Origin: DAOQAU01 sp964640325
GTDB taxonomy: Bacteria; Cyanobacteriota; Vampirovibrionia; Gastranaerophilales; Gastranaerophilaceae
Direction: 5' to 3'
DNA length: 18,013 bases
NCBI GenBank assembly: GCA_964640325.1
Contig: CAZXID010000033.1
Location: 1-18,013, forward strand
This document shows, in pieces, positions 7,667 through 15,730 of this stretch. A model generated the notes under the pieces. It was not told the origin of the DNA and did not search any database. It saw only the letters and a list, made by a program, of their open reading frames with translations. Each line of letters starts with the position of its first letter. Within the stretch, counting starts at the first letter, position 1. Both the position numbers and the translations under genes were made by a program.

Positions 7667-7863
7667 AAAGCCCCTTGATTAATGCCCACTCAAGAAAATT
7701 GTGCCCGAATTTATTAAAAAAAGCCATTGTCTTTATGGAGGGGTAAAGGAGAGGAGGTAAAGAGAAATAAGCAACTAATATATTTTCTCACTATTTGACG
7801 ATTAATATTTTTTGCCAAAACAATTTTAAAACCGTGAGGCCATTTCCCACAAAAACTCTATTT

Positions 7864-8622
7864 TTATGAAAAAGGCGCATGGATTACAAAAGTAAATTGA
7901 ATATCTAAATTGTTACCCTGAAATTCTTTTGGTAAAGGTGGAAAAGGAGAAACTTGCTTTAAAATATTTATAGCACTTTCATCATTCATTAAATTTCCAG
8001 AAGATTGTATTAATTTTATGTCTGAAATTTGTCCATTTTTGTGTAATTTAAATTGAACAATAATTTTCCCTGATTTTTTATATGGTGGCTTCCAATTTGA
8101 CTTTACAACTTTATTTATATCTTTTATGTATAAATTAAAATAAGGGGTTAACTCCTCAAATTTTTGAGAGTCTTCTTTAGCGCCTCTTAAATCCCCCAAA
8201 TTTTTCTTACTTGCACTTCTTGATAAATAAGCGAAGGCAGCATTTGGATCCAACTGAATAGCTTTCGTGCAGTCATCAATGCACCCGATATGATTTTTTA
8301 GTATATTTTTCGCTTGTCCTCTGTAACTATAAGCCCTACTACAATAAGGATTAATTTTTATTGCATTTGTAAAGTCTTGAACAGCATTATCATAATCATT
8401 TAATGCGCACTTGCACCTGCCTCTATTTACGTATGCCTCACAATTATTGGACTCTAGTTGAATAGCTTTATTATAATCTTCGATTGCAGCACTGTAATTT
8501 TCTAATTCAAACTTATTTAACCCACTATCACAATAAGTTTTAGCATCTATATTTGAAGCAAAGCAGGGTAATGCTAAACTAATGCAAACTAAAAAGAAAA
8601 TAATTACAGTAAACTTTTTCAA
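7864..8622 (-). CDS. Secreted TPR protein with TonB-like C-terminal domain
   Basis: I set the start at TTG 8622 (252 residues). It is followed directly by KKFTV and a signal peptide ending at about FAS (23), has AGGGAG nine bases upstream, and lies downstream of a good promoter (8659-8687). The frame stays open to ATG 8943, but that extension lies behind the promoter in a GC-rich hairpin region and would bury the signal peptide. Mature residues 27-160 form four TPR units (for example AIEDYNKAIQLESNN and AVQDFTNAIKINPY). Residues ~165-250 match the TonB C-terminal domain (KIIVQFKLHKNGQISDIKLI, then SPFPPLPKEF). There is no TonB membrane anchor or Pro-rich linker, so it is not a classical TonB. 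It is probably a periplasmic adaptor; partner unknown. Confidence 0.85.
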   Translation of the reverse strand: MKKFTVIIFFLVCISLALPCFASNIDAKTYCDSGLNKFELENYSAAIEDYNKAIQLESNNCEAYVNRGRCKCALNDYDNAVQDFTNAIKINPYCSRAYSYRGQAKNILKNHIGCIDDCTKAIQLDPNAAFAYLSRSASKKNLGDLRGAKEDSQKFEELTPYFNLYIKDINKVVKSNWKPPYKKSGKIIVQFKLHKNGQISDIKLIQSSGNLMNDESAINILKQVSPFPPLPKEFQGNNLDIQFTFVIHAPFS

Positions 8623-8658
8623 TTTTAAACTCCCTATTCTAATACTAACTTTAAAAAA

Positions 8659-8687
8659 ATTATATAATAAAAACAAATCCGGTTCAA
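8659..8687 (-). promoter_or_regulatory. Sigma-70-type promoter of the TPR/TonB-like gene
   Basis: On the minus strand TTGAAC (8682-8687) and TATAAT (8659-8664) are separated by exactly 17 bases. Transcription would start near 8650, about 28 bases before the TTG start. This rules out the upstream in-frame extension of the gene. Confidence 0.75.
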
Positions 8688-8730
8688 AGCTTTTGAGGAG
8701 TAATCCGTAAGGTGGGCATATTTGCCCACC

Positions 8731-8752
8731 AAATAAAAAACTCCCCAGGTTG
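8731..8752 (+). repeat. 22-bp direct repeat shared with the tRNA-Asn 3' end (possible att site)
   Basis: The 22 bases are identical and in the same orientation to 17206-17227. There they cover the last 12 nt of tRNA-Asn and the A/T run beyond it. Matching stops sharply on both sides. Such a repeat at a tRNA 3' end is the usual mark of site-specific integration, but no integrase gene is visible between the copies. Confidence 0.85.
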
Positions 8753-8892
8753 TCTTGGTCGCTCGCGTTAAACGGGTCTACGGATTTTCTTTTCAGTGGC
8801 TTTGCCACTTCCAAAGAAAACTCCTTCGCCCTCTGCTCGCTCCCGCTGGACTTCTCACCAAGGTTCTCGTCGCAACCTGAAAAACTATATAA

Positions 8893-8932
8893 ATTAAAAG
8901 GCAGATTGGCTTTAGCCAATCTGCCTTTTAAT
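8893..8932. repeat. Perfect 19-bp inverted repeat with 2-nt loop
   Basis: The left arm 8893-8911 is the exact reverse complement of 8914-8932. It has A/T ends and a GGCAGATTGGCT core, so it could act as a bidirectional terminator or form a cruciform. The right arm runs directly into AATAAAAAACTC (8930-8941). Confidence 0.9.
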
Positions 8933-9040
8933 AAAAAACTCAACTTAGTGTACGACTTCAGAACGTGGTTATTGGAAAATACCGCTTAAATTAATACAAG
9001 AATATTGAATAAAAACATTGTTCATTATAAATTAACAACT

Positions 9041-9607
9041 ATGAATAATGAAATTAAATTTAACCCTAAAAAATTAGCCAAATTAAATAATTCAGAAAGG
9101 CTGAAGTGGATAAATCCTGATTCAATATGGAAAACATTAGAATTGAACAATCCCAAAACTTTGATCGATATCGGAGCAGGAACAGGCATTTTTGCCAAAG
9201 AATTTGCAAAGAAAATTCCTGATGGTAAAATTTATGCCTGCGACTCCTCTAGTGTCATGATTGATTGGATGAAAGAAAACTTATCAGAAACAAATATAAT
9301 TCCTATTTTAACAAATGAAAACTCGATTAATTTAGAAAATAGCATAGCAGATTTTGTTTATATGATAACTGTTCACCATGAGCTTTTGGAACCCGAAAAA
9401 CTTCTAACAGAAGCCTACAGATTATTAAAAACAGGTGGAAAAATTGCAATTATTGATTGGAAGAAAAAAGAAATGACTGACGGACCATCAATAGAAAAAA
9501 GAATTTCAGAAGAAACAATAATGGAACAATTAAAAAATGTGGGTTTTAATAACCTGGTTTCGCATAATGTTTTACCTCTATACTACTTTATTTTCGGGAA
9601 AAAATAA
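9041..9607 (+). CDS. Class I SAM-dependent methyltransferase
   Basis: The product is 188 residues from ATG 9041; a TTG at 9005 would add twelve but has no better ribosome-binding site. The Rossmann-type motif I is clear (LIDIGAGTG, about 41-49). An acidic residue at the end of strand 2 (YACDSS, Asp68), the strand-4 region DFVYMITVHHEL and the post-motif LLKTGGKIAIIDW complete the type 11/UbiE-like fold. The substrate cannot be read from the sequence. The three-Cys pattern of arsenite methyltransferases is absent, with a single Cys present. It lies 114 bases before the ArsR-type gene, which has its own promoter, so it is a neighbour rather than a certain operon member. TATAAA at 9026-9031 lies only nine bases before ATG, which may mean a leaderless transcript. 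Confidence 0.85.
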   Translation: MNNEIKFNPKKLAKLNNSERLKWINPDSIWKTLELNNPKTLIDIGAGTGIFAKEFAKKIPDGKIYACDSSSVMIDWMKENLSETNIIPILTNENSINLENSIADFVYMITVHHELLEPEKLLTEAYRLLKTGGKIAIIDWKKKEMTDGPSIEKRISEETIMEQLKNVGFNNLVSHNVLPLYYFIFGKK

Positions 9608-9637
9608 TTTTTAACTTTTGTATATCTAAATGGGGGC

Positions 9638-9668
9638 TTGACAAAATTTTGCAATGTGATAATATAAT
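9638..9668 (+). promoter_or_regulatory. Promoter of the ArsR-efflux operon
   Basis: A consensus TTGACA (9638-9643) is followed by TATAAT (9663-9668) with a 19-base spacer, longer than ideal. GATAAT at 9658-9663 gives a shorter alternative. It lies 53 bases before the ArsR start and abuts an operator-like palindrome. Confidence 0.65.
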
Positions 9669-9706
9669 AATATTCGAATGTTAATATATAATAAATTGCG
9701 AATATT
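9669..9706 (+). promoter_or_regulatory. Probable ArsR-family operator
   Basis: A near-perfect 14-bp palindrome (9669-9682, one mismatched pair) is centred on TTCGAA. AATATTCG (9669-9676) is also repeated in inverted form as CGAATATT at 9699-9706. This is the AT-rich palindrome type bound by ArsR/SmtB repressors. It lies immediately downstream of the -10 box, so a bound repressor would block transcription of its own operon. Confidence 0.6.
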
Positions 9707-9721
9707 TTAAAGAGGTTAATT

Positions 9722-9994
9722 ATGAAACAAAACATTCAATATTTAGCAGAAATTTTTAAAGCATTATCCAACAATATAAGGCTCAAAATTGTAATCGGAT
9801 TATTAGAAAAAAGCGAATGTAATGTGAACTTAATGGCAGAGAAATTAAATGTCTCGCAGCCTAATGTTTCTCAGCATTTGACGATATTAAAAAACGCAGG
9901 AATAATTAAAGGCTATAGAAAAGGCACGCAAATCTGTTATAAAGTCGTAGACAAACAAACGGAGAAAATAATAAATTTACTGAATATCGGGTAG
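9722..9994 (+). CDS. ArsR-family winged-helix repressor
   Basis: The product is 90 residues. It has LAEIFKALSNNIRLKIVIGLL (8-28), the recognition region LNVSQPNVSQHLTILKNAGII (42-62) and a wing ending KGTQICYKVVD (67-77): the complete ArsR/SmtB fold at the short end of the family's length range. The alpha-3 CxC motif (ELCVCDL) that binds As(III) or Cd(II) reads SECNVNL here, with both Cys positions taken by Asn. The only Cys are 33 and 72. This points away from classical arsenic sensing and leaves a two-thiol (persulfide or redox) or other metal mode open. AGAGG precedes ATG. It is the first gene of an operon with TolC 18 bases downstream, and probably controls the promoter at 9638-9668. Confidence 0.88.
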   Translation: MKQNIQYLAEIFKALSNNIRLKIVIGLLEKSECNVNLMAEKLNVSQPNVSQHLTILKNAGIIKGYRKGTQICYKVVDKQTEKIINLLNIG

Positions 9995-10012
9995 CATTAA
10001 GGATTAAATCAA

Positions 10013-11374
10013 ATGAAAAAGTTATTATTAACAGTTTTTATATTATTTGCAATCGGGGCAAAAACATTTGCCGAAAATATAAACATGCAAGAACATTCTT
10101 TGGATTTCAAAGAAGCAATTGTAATTGCTCTTGAAAATAATCAAGAAATGATGGGAATGAAGGCAGCTTTATCGGCATCAGAAAAAGACATAGGAATTTC
10201 AAGAAGTTATTTATTGCCTAAAATAAAAGTAGGTGAAGATTTTGTTACAACAAATAATCCGGCACAGGTATTTGCACTAAAGTTAAATCAAACAAGGCTT
10301 ACATCTGCCGATTTTTCGGGAGCTCCTGCATCTTTTAACAGCCCAGGTAATATCACAAACTTTTTAACTTACGGGTTAATTGAGATACCCGTTTTTAATA
10401 AACAGTCCTTGGTCGCGCTTAAAATGGCAAAAACACAATACAGCGCAAACGGCTATGTTTATATGAGAAAACAAGAAGAACTTATTAAAAATGTAGCCCA
10501 AAATTATCTTCAAATCGGAACTGCGCAAGAATATGTTAAAGCCACACAGCAGGGCTTAAAAGATGCAAACGAGCACTTGAGAATATCTCAGGTGAGATAT
10601 AAAAGCGAACTAGGGCTTTATTCGGATGTCCTAAGAGCCAAGACAGAAGTTTCAGAAGCAGAACAAAGACTAATTTCTGCACAAAAAAATCTTAATGTCG
10701 CAAAACGTTCTTTAGGCTTTTTGCTTGGGACAAAAAAATCCGTTGAAATTTCAAATATAACACCTGTATTAGAATTAAAAAATATTGAATATTATAAAGA
10801 CTTCATGTTTCACAGAAATGATTTAATCGCACTTGAAATTAATGTTCAAAATGCTAAAAATGGTGTAAGATTAGCGCAAGCAGATTGGTTTCCGACATTA
10901 AACTTGAACGCTTCATACAATTTATACAATAACAGCTACCCATTCGGAGCAGAGGGCAACAACTATATAGCAGGTGCATTTTTGCATTGGGACGCTTTTG
11001 ATGGGATGAAAAGAAATTACGAAACCAAAAAAGCTAATAATAAAGTCAAAGAAGCCCAATTTTACTTGGAAAGTTTAAAAAACGCCATCGATTTTAAAGT
11101 ATTTGAATCATTTGCAAGTGTTCAAGAAGCGAATAAGAATTTTGAATTGGCACAAATTACACTTCAATGGGCAGAAGAAGGAAACAGACTTGTTACAAAA
11201 AGATGGCAAGCGTCCCTGTCTCCATTTGTCGATGTATTAGACTCTCAAACAAATTTAGATAGGGCAAGAGCGAATTTGGTAAAAAGTAATAATGACTTAA
11301 AAGCACAGTTAATAAATTTATACTTTGAAAGCGGAGTGCTTAGAGAAGAATTAAAATTAAGTGAGGGTAAATAA
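10013..11374 (+). CDS. TolC-family outer-membrane efflux channel
   Basis: The product is 453 residues. A signal peptide (MKKLLLTVFILFAIGAKTFA, cleaved at about 20) precedes two copies of the outer-membrane efflux protein repeat. Each begins with a helix such as DFKEAIVIALENNQEMMG (31-48) or NDLIALEINVQNAKNGVRLAQADWFPTLNL and ends in the coiled helices of the periplasmic tunnel. Three copies would form the outer-membrane duct for the adaptor and RND pump encoded next. AAGGA precedes ATG. Its stop codon overlaps the adaptor's start by one base (TAATG), so translation is coupled. The length is normal for the family. Confidence 0.93.
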   Translation: MKKLLLTVFILFAIGAKTFAENINMQEHSLDFKEAIVIALENNQEMMGMKAALSASEKDIGISRSYLLPKIKVGEDFVTTNNPAQVFALKLNQTRLTSADFSGAPASFNSPGNITNFLTYGLIEIPVFNKQSLVALKMAKTQYSANGYVYMRKQEELIKNVAQNYLQIGTAQEYVKATQQGLKDANEHLRISQVRYKSELGLYSDVLRAKTEVSEAEQRLISAQKNLNVAKRSLGFLLGTKKSVEISNITPVLELKNIEYYKDFMFHRNDLIALEINVQNAKNGVRLAQADWFPTLNLNASYNLYNNSYPFGAEGNNYIAGAFLHWDAFDGMKRNYETKKANNKVKEAQFYLESLKNAIDFKVFESFASVQEANKNFELAQITLQWAEEGNRLVTKRWQASLSPFVDVLDSQTNLDRARANLVKSNNDLKAQLINLYFESGVLREELKLSEGK

Positions 11375-12453
11375 TGAAAAAACTATTACTAACAATGACA
11401 TTAATATTACTTGTATCGACAGGATGCACAAAACATTCTAAAAATATCGAACACCCTATAATTTCAGATGTTCAAATTGAAACCGTAAGTAAAAAACCGG
11501 TAGAAAGTTTTTACACAACATCAGCTACTGTCAAAGCTAAAACAAATAGTGTCGTTGCCTCAATGCTTACAGGCAAAGTAACTTCTATTGCAGTTGAGGA
11601 AGGTGATAGTGTTAAAGCAGGACAACTTTTGTTGACTATTGACGCAAGAGATTTGTCTCAAAAAGCATCCGGGGCAAATGCCGGAATCAAAGCAGCACAA
11701 ATGGCGGCAAGTTCTGCAGCTCAAAACGCTAAAATGGCAGAAAATACTTATAACAGGTATAAAAATTTATATGATGAAAAAGTAATCACTAAGCAAGAAT
11801 TTGATCAATGGACAACGCAAAAAAATGTCGCTCAATTACAATACCAGCAAGCAATGGCAGGAGTTCAACAAGCAAGAGCGGGGTTGGGTGAAGTTCAAGT
11901 TTTTCAAAGCTATGCAAGAGTAACCGCACCGGTTTCAGGAATAATTATTAAAAGAAATATTGATTTAGGTTCAACTGCAATTCAAGGACAACCTTTACTC
12001 ACCATAGAAGTACCCGGCGTTGCCGAATTGGTTGCAAATGTTGATGAAAGTTACTTAGACAACATCAAAGAAGGCGAAGATGTTTCACTTGAAGTTAACG
12101 GAAAAACTTATAAAAGAAAAATAACAAAAGTGGTTAAACATATTGATCCCACAACCAGAACTTTCAAGGCAAAAGTTGATATATCAGGTCTAACAGGAGG
12201 ACAATTTGCGAAAATAAATATTCCTGTAGATAAAAAAGATGTGATAACAGTTCCTAAATCTGCTGTTGTAGAAAAAGGTGAACTAACAGGCGTTTATGCA
12301 GTTGACAATGAGAACATAATTTCTTATCGATTGATAAGAACAGGAAAAACTTACGGAGACAATGTTGAAGTTTTATCAGGACTTTCAGACGGCGACAAAA
12401 TCATTACTGTCGGAGTAGAAAAAGCTGTTGACGGTGGAAAATTAAAGGATTAG
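11374..12453 (+). CDS. RND periplasmic adaptor (membrane-fusion lipoprotein)
   Basis: The product is 359 residues. A lipobox (VSTGC, Cys18) anchors it to the inner membrane. The halves of the lipoyl/barrel-sandwich domain are SMLTGKVTSIAVEEGDSVKAGQLL (62-85) and YARVTAPVSGIIIKRNIDLG. Between them lies an alpha-hairpin (about 95-170) rich in Ala, Gln and Lys with NTYNRYKNLYDEKVITKQEFD. The beta-barrel and membrane-proximal domains follow, ending GVEKAVDGGKLKD. It bridges the RND pump to TolC. No Met- or His-rich metal-binding tail of the CusB type is present. It overlaps TolC by one base and ends three bases before the pump gene. Confidence 0.93.
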   Translation: MKKLLLTMTLILLVSTGCTKHSKNIEHPIISDVQIETVSKKPVESFYTTSATVKAKTNSVVASMLTGKVTSIAVEEGDSVKAGQLLLTIDARDLSQKASGANAGIKAAQMAASSAAQNAKMAENTYNRYKNLYDEKVITKQEFDQWTTQKNVAQLQYQQAMAGVQQARAGLGEVQVFQSYARVTAPVSGIIIKRNIDLGSTAIQGQPLLTIEVPGVAELVANVDESYLDNIKEGEDVSLEVNGKTYKRKITKVVKHIDPTTRTFKAKVDISGLTGGQFAKINIPVDKKDVITVPKSAVVEKGELTGVYAVDNENIISYRLIRTGKTYGDNVEVLSGLSDGDKIITVGVEKAVDGGKLKD

Positions 12454-12456
12454 GAA

Positions 12457-15400
12457 ATGAATAACGAAGAAAATAAAGAAAACTTAGAACAGGAAAAGCT
12501 TGGCATATCAGGCAAAATTGCAGGGGCGTTTATTCAATCAAAATTAACACCCTTGATAATTCTTGCATCAATAATCTTAGGGCTTTTTGCAACCTTCGTT
12601 ACACCAAGGGAAGAAGAACCGCAGATTGTTGTCCCTATGGCAGACGTATTTGTTCAATACCCCGGAGCGACAGCTCAAGAGGTTGAAGCACGAGTTACAA
12701 AGCCAATGGAGCAATTAATTTCTGAAATTCCCGGCGTAGAATACGTTTATTCAATCATAAAACCCGGCATGAATTTAACAATTGTCCGCTATTATGTGGG
12801 GCAAAATGCAGAAGATAGTACCATCAAGCTTTATAACAAATTATATTCAAATTTCGATAGAATACCTGAAGGTGTTTCAAAACCTTTGATAAAGATGCGT
12901 TCCATTGATGATGTGCCGATTTTAGCTTTGACACTTTCAAGCAAAAGCAAATATTATTCAGGATACGAGCTTAGAAGAATTGGTGCTGAAATTGCTGATG
13001 AACTTAGAAAAGACCCTGATGTTTCAGAAGTAAACATTATCGGCGGACAAAAAAGACAAGTCAAAGTTATGTTCGACCCTGCAAAGTTGAACGGTTATAA
13101 TTTAAGCACATTCCAACTTATTCAATCGCTTCAAAAATCAAACTTTATGCTAAATTCAGGTAAAGCATCTTCCAATAATCAAGAATTTATTGTTGATACA
13201 GGTGGATTTATAAAAGATTCTAATGAAATAGGCGATTTGATTGTCAGTGCAAGTAATAATGTGCCTGTATATTTAAAAAATATTGCTGATATTGAAGATT
13301 CAGCACAAGAGCCTGTGAATTATGTTTTTAATTATGATAAACAACTTGGCGCGAGCGAAGCAGTTACTATTGCCCTTTCAAAGAAAAAAGGTACAAATGC
13401 CACAAATGCAGCACATAGAGCTTTAAAAAAAATAGAAAATCTTAAAGGGAATATAATTCCTTCTGCTATTGATATTACGGTTACTAGAAACTACGGTGAA
13501 ACTGCAAAAGAAAAATCAGACGAGCTATTGAGTCATATGATTATAGCAACAATTTCTGTTATTGCACTTATTGCCTTCTTTTTAGGCAGAAAAGAAGCAA
13601 TAATTGTTGCGGTTGCAGTTCCCGTAACTTTAGCTCTGACATTATTAATAAGTTTTTTACTCGGCTACACACTAAACAGAGTTACTTTGTTTGCCTTAAT
13701 TTTTTCAATCGGGATACTGGTTGATGATGCGATTGTAGTAGTTGAAAATATACACAGGCATTTTAAAATCGAAGGTGCTAGTATAAAAACCGCAGTAAAA
13801 GCGGTTAACGAAGTCGGGAACCCAACAATTTTAGCGACATTTACGGTCGTTGCTTCATTACTGCCGATGGCTTTTGTATCAGGATTGATGGGTCCTTATA
13901 TGAGACCCATTCCTATCGGAGCTTCTGCTGCAATGATATTTTCATTGCTTGTCGCTTTTATCGTAAGCCCTTGGTTGAGCTACATTGTATTAAAAGATAC
14001 CAAAGTCGAAGGTGAAGAAGACCATGAAAAAGGTAAAATGGTCGAATATTATAAAAATATTTTGACCCCACTAATTGAAAATCGAGAAAAAAGAATTAAA
14101 TCAATAAAAATTGTTATCGGTTTGCTTATTGCTTCAATGATGCTAATACCTTTAAAACTTGTTCAATTTAAAATGCTTCCGTTTGATAACAAAAGCGAAT
14201 TACAAGTTATTGTTGACATGCCGGAAGGCACTACTCTTGAACAAACTGCAATGGTAACTCAAGAACTTGGCAAATATATCAAGACAATTCCTGAAGTCGT
14301 GAATTATCAAACTTATGTCGGAACTTCAGCACCATATAACTTTAACGGGCTTGTAAGGCATTATTTCTTACGTTCAGGCAGTAGTGAAGCAGACATTCAG
14401 GTGAATTTCAAACCAAAACATGATAGACATAAGCAAAGCCATGAACTTGCTAAAATGATGCGTCCTGAATTACAAAAAATCGGGGTTAAATATGGAGCTA
14501 ATGTCAAATTAGCGGAAATCCCTCCCGGACCTCCTGTAATAAGCACATTAGTGGCAGAAATTTATGGCCCAAATACAGAAAAACAAGTTGAGATTGCAAG
14601 ACAAATTAAAGATATTTTCGACAAAATAAAAGGTGTTGTAGATGTTGATTGGTATGTGGAAGCACCTCAAAATAAAATCACATTTGCACCTGATAAAGAA
14701 AAATCGGCACTGAATGGCGTTGGAACAGATGCGATTTCGCAAACCCTTACAACTGCAATTTCAGGAATGCCTATCGGACTTGTCCATTTTGATAAAGAGA
14801 AAGAACCTGTTGAGATTATGCTTAGAATGCCTATGCAATACCGTTCTGAGATAGAAACTAATGCAGCAGGAATAACTGTGCCCAATCAAACAGGAAATCT
14901 AATTCCTCTTAGTGCTTTGGTTAAAGAACAAAATGGGGTGCAAGACCAAACAATTTATCATAAAAACCAAAGAAGAGTTACTTATGTTATAGGCGATGTC
15001 GCAAAAGAAATTGAAAGCCCTGTTTATGCTGTACTTGATATGCAAGGGTTGGTTTCTAAGTTAAAATTGTCAGACGGAAGCAAGCTGAAACAACTTAATA
15101 TTGCAGAAGCCGACAGAGAAGACAAATACTCTGTAAAATGGGATGGCGAATGGCATATTACCTTGCAGGTGTTCAGAGATATGGGAATAGCTTTTGCTGC
15201 AGTTCTTGTTCTTATATACGTACTTGTTGTGGCTTGGTTTAAGGATTTTATAACTCCGCTTGTAATTATGGCACCGATACCGTTGACACTTGTCGGCATA
15301 TTGCCAGGACATTTGATATTCCATGCATTCTTTACAGCAACTTCAATGATAGGTTTTATTGCTCTGTCAGGGATTATTGTCAGAAACTCTATACTTCTTG

Positions 15401-15648
15401 TTGACTTTATTCAACTTGAAATGGCAGAGGGCAATGACTTAAAAAATGCGGTAATCAAAGCAGGATTGGTGAGATTTAGACCGATATTGTTAACGGCCTT
15501 AGCTGTTGTTGTAGGTTCGTTTGTAATGCTCTTTGACCCGATATTCCAAGGACTTGCAATTGCAATGATGTTCGGTGCAGTGGTTGCAACAATTTTGACA
15601 TTGGTGGTTGTGCCTGTGCTTTACTATGAAATGAAATCAAGAAATTAG
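12457..15648 (+). CDS. RND-family efflux transporter (AcrB/CusA superfamily)
   Basis: The product is 1063 residues, the usual RND length. It has twelve predicted membrane helices in two halves, each with a large periplasmic loop. The N-terminal landmarks are TPREEEPQIVVPMADVFVQYPGA and EVEARVTKPMEQ. TM4 carries the proton-relay pair Asp423-Asp424 (ILVDDAIVVVEN). The TM10 position equal to AcrB Lys940 is Arg976 (GIIVRNSILLVDF). A Met-rich CusA-type metal relay is not evident, so the substrate is open: it could be HAE-1-like (organic or hydrophobic compounds) or a divergent RND branch. It is co-transcribed with ArsR, TolC and the adaptor. ATG follows AGGA closely, three bases after the adaptor's stop. 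Confidence 0.92.
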   Translation: MNNEENKENLEQEKLGISGKIAGAFIQSKLTPLIILASIILGLFATFVTPREEEPQIVVPMADVFVQYPGATAQEVEARVTKPMEQLISEIPGVEYVYSIIKPGMNLTIVRYYVGQNAEDSTIKLYNKLYSNFDRIPEGVSKPLIKMRSIDDVPILALTLSSKSKYYSGYELRRIGAEIADELRKDPDVSEVNIIGGQKRQVKVMFDPAKLNGYNLSTFQLIQSLQKSNFMLNSGKASSNNQEFIVDTGGFIKDSNEIGDLIVSASNNVPVYLKNIADIEDSAQEPVNYVFNYDKQLGASEAVTIALSKKKGTNATNAAHRALKKIENLKGNIIPSAIDITVTRNYGETAKEKSDELLSHMIIATISVIALIAFFLGRKEAIIVAVAVPVTLALTLLISFLLGYTLNRVTLFALIFSIGILVDDAIVVVENIHRHFKIEGASIKTAVKAVNEVGNPTILATFTVVASLLPMAFVSGLMGPYMRPIPIGASAAMIFSLLVAFIVSPWLSYIVLKDTKVEGEEDHEKGKMVEYYKNILTPLIENREKRIKSIKIVIGLLIASMMLIPLKLVQFKMLPFDNKSELQVIVDMPEGTTLEQTAMVTQELGKYIKTIPEVVNYQTYVGTSAPYNFNGLVRHYFLRSGSSEADIQVNFKPKHDRHKQSHELAKMMRPELQKIGVKYGANVKLAEIPPGPPVISTLVAEIYGPNTEKQVEIARQIKDIFDKIKGVVDVDWYVEAPQNKITFAPDKEKSALNGVGTDAISQTLTTAISGMPIGLVHFDKEKEPVEIMLRMPMQYRSEIETNAAGITVPNQTGNLIPLSALVKEQNGVQDQTIYHKNQRRVTYVIGDVAKEIESPVYAVLDMQGLVSKLKLSDGSKLKQLNIAEADREDKYSVKWDGEWHITLQVFRDMGIAFAAVLVLIYVLVVAWFKDFITPLVIMAPIPLTLVGILPGHLIFHAFFTATSMIGFIALSGIIVRNSILLVDFIQLEMAEGNDLKNAVIKAGLVRFRPILLTALAVVVGSFVMLFDPIFQGLAIAMMFGAVVATILTLVVVPVLYYEMKSRN

Positions 15649-15671
15649 TAATATATTTATTCCTGTTCTGA

Positions 15672-15708
15672 CCCCTCGCCCTTGAGGGGAGAGGGGTAGG
15701 GGTGAGGG
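15672..15708 (+). repeat. GC-rich REP-like palindrome between the pump and DUF2892 genes
   Basis: CCCCTC (15672-15677) pairs with GAGGGG (15684-15689), and the sequence continues in G-rich repeats (GAGGGG, TAGGGG, TGAGGG). It is sharply different in composition from the AT-rich surroundings. It looks like a REP-type element or transcript-shaping hairpin within an operon, where it may lower expression of the downstream gene or protect the upstream mRNA end. Confidence 0.6.
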
Positions 15709-15730
15709 TATTTAAAAAAGGAGAATAATT

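Larger units (their letters stand above)
8688..8942. other. GC-rich, hairpin-dense non-coding patch
   Basis: This stretch is visibly richer in G+C than its surroundings at about 8741-8880. It contains three inverted repeats: 8711-8730 (8-bp stem, loop of 4); 8785-8820 (6-bp inner stem AGTGGC/GCCACT plus an 8-bp outer stem, with small bulges); and 8893-8932 (perfect 19-bp stem, loop of 2). All three have a GGC...GCC core around a T-rich loop. AATAAAAAACTC lies right after the first (8732-8743) and the third (8930-8941). Open frames on both strands cross it, but they look like products of base composition and palindromes, not genes. Confidence 0.7.

Noticed and set aside
7620..7727. 35-residue open frame on the minus strand overlapping the MCE start (MAFFNKFGHNF...)
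   Set aside because: It has no ribosome-binding site, overlaps the well-supported MCE start in another frame, and is too short to judge.
8700..8942. CRISPR array or integron attC cluster
   Set aside because: The hairpins have different stems and irregular spacing with no constant repeat-spacer pattern. No GTTRRRY core, Cas gene or integron integrase is seen.
8750..8989. 79-residue plus-strand open frame across the GC-rich hairpin patch
   Set aside because: It coincides with palindromes and raised G+C, which lengthen frames by chance. It has no Shine-Dalgarno and runs opposite another spurious frame.
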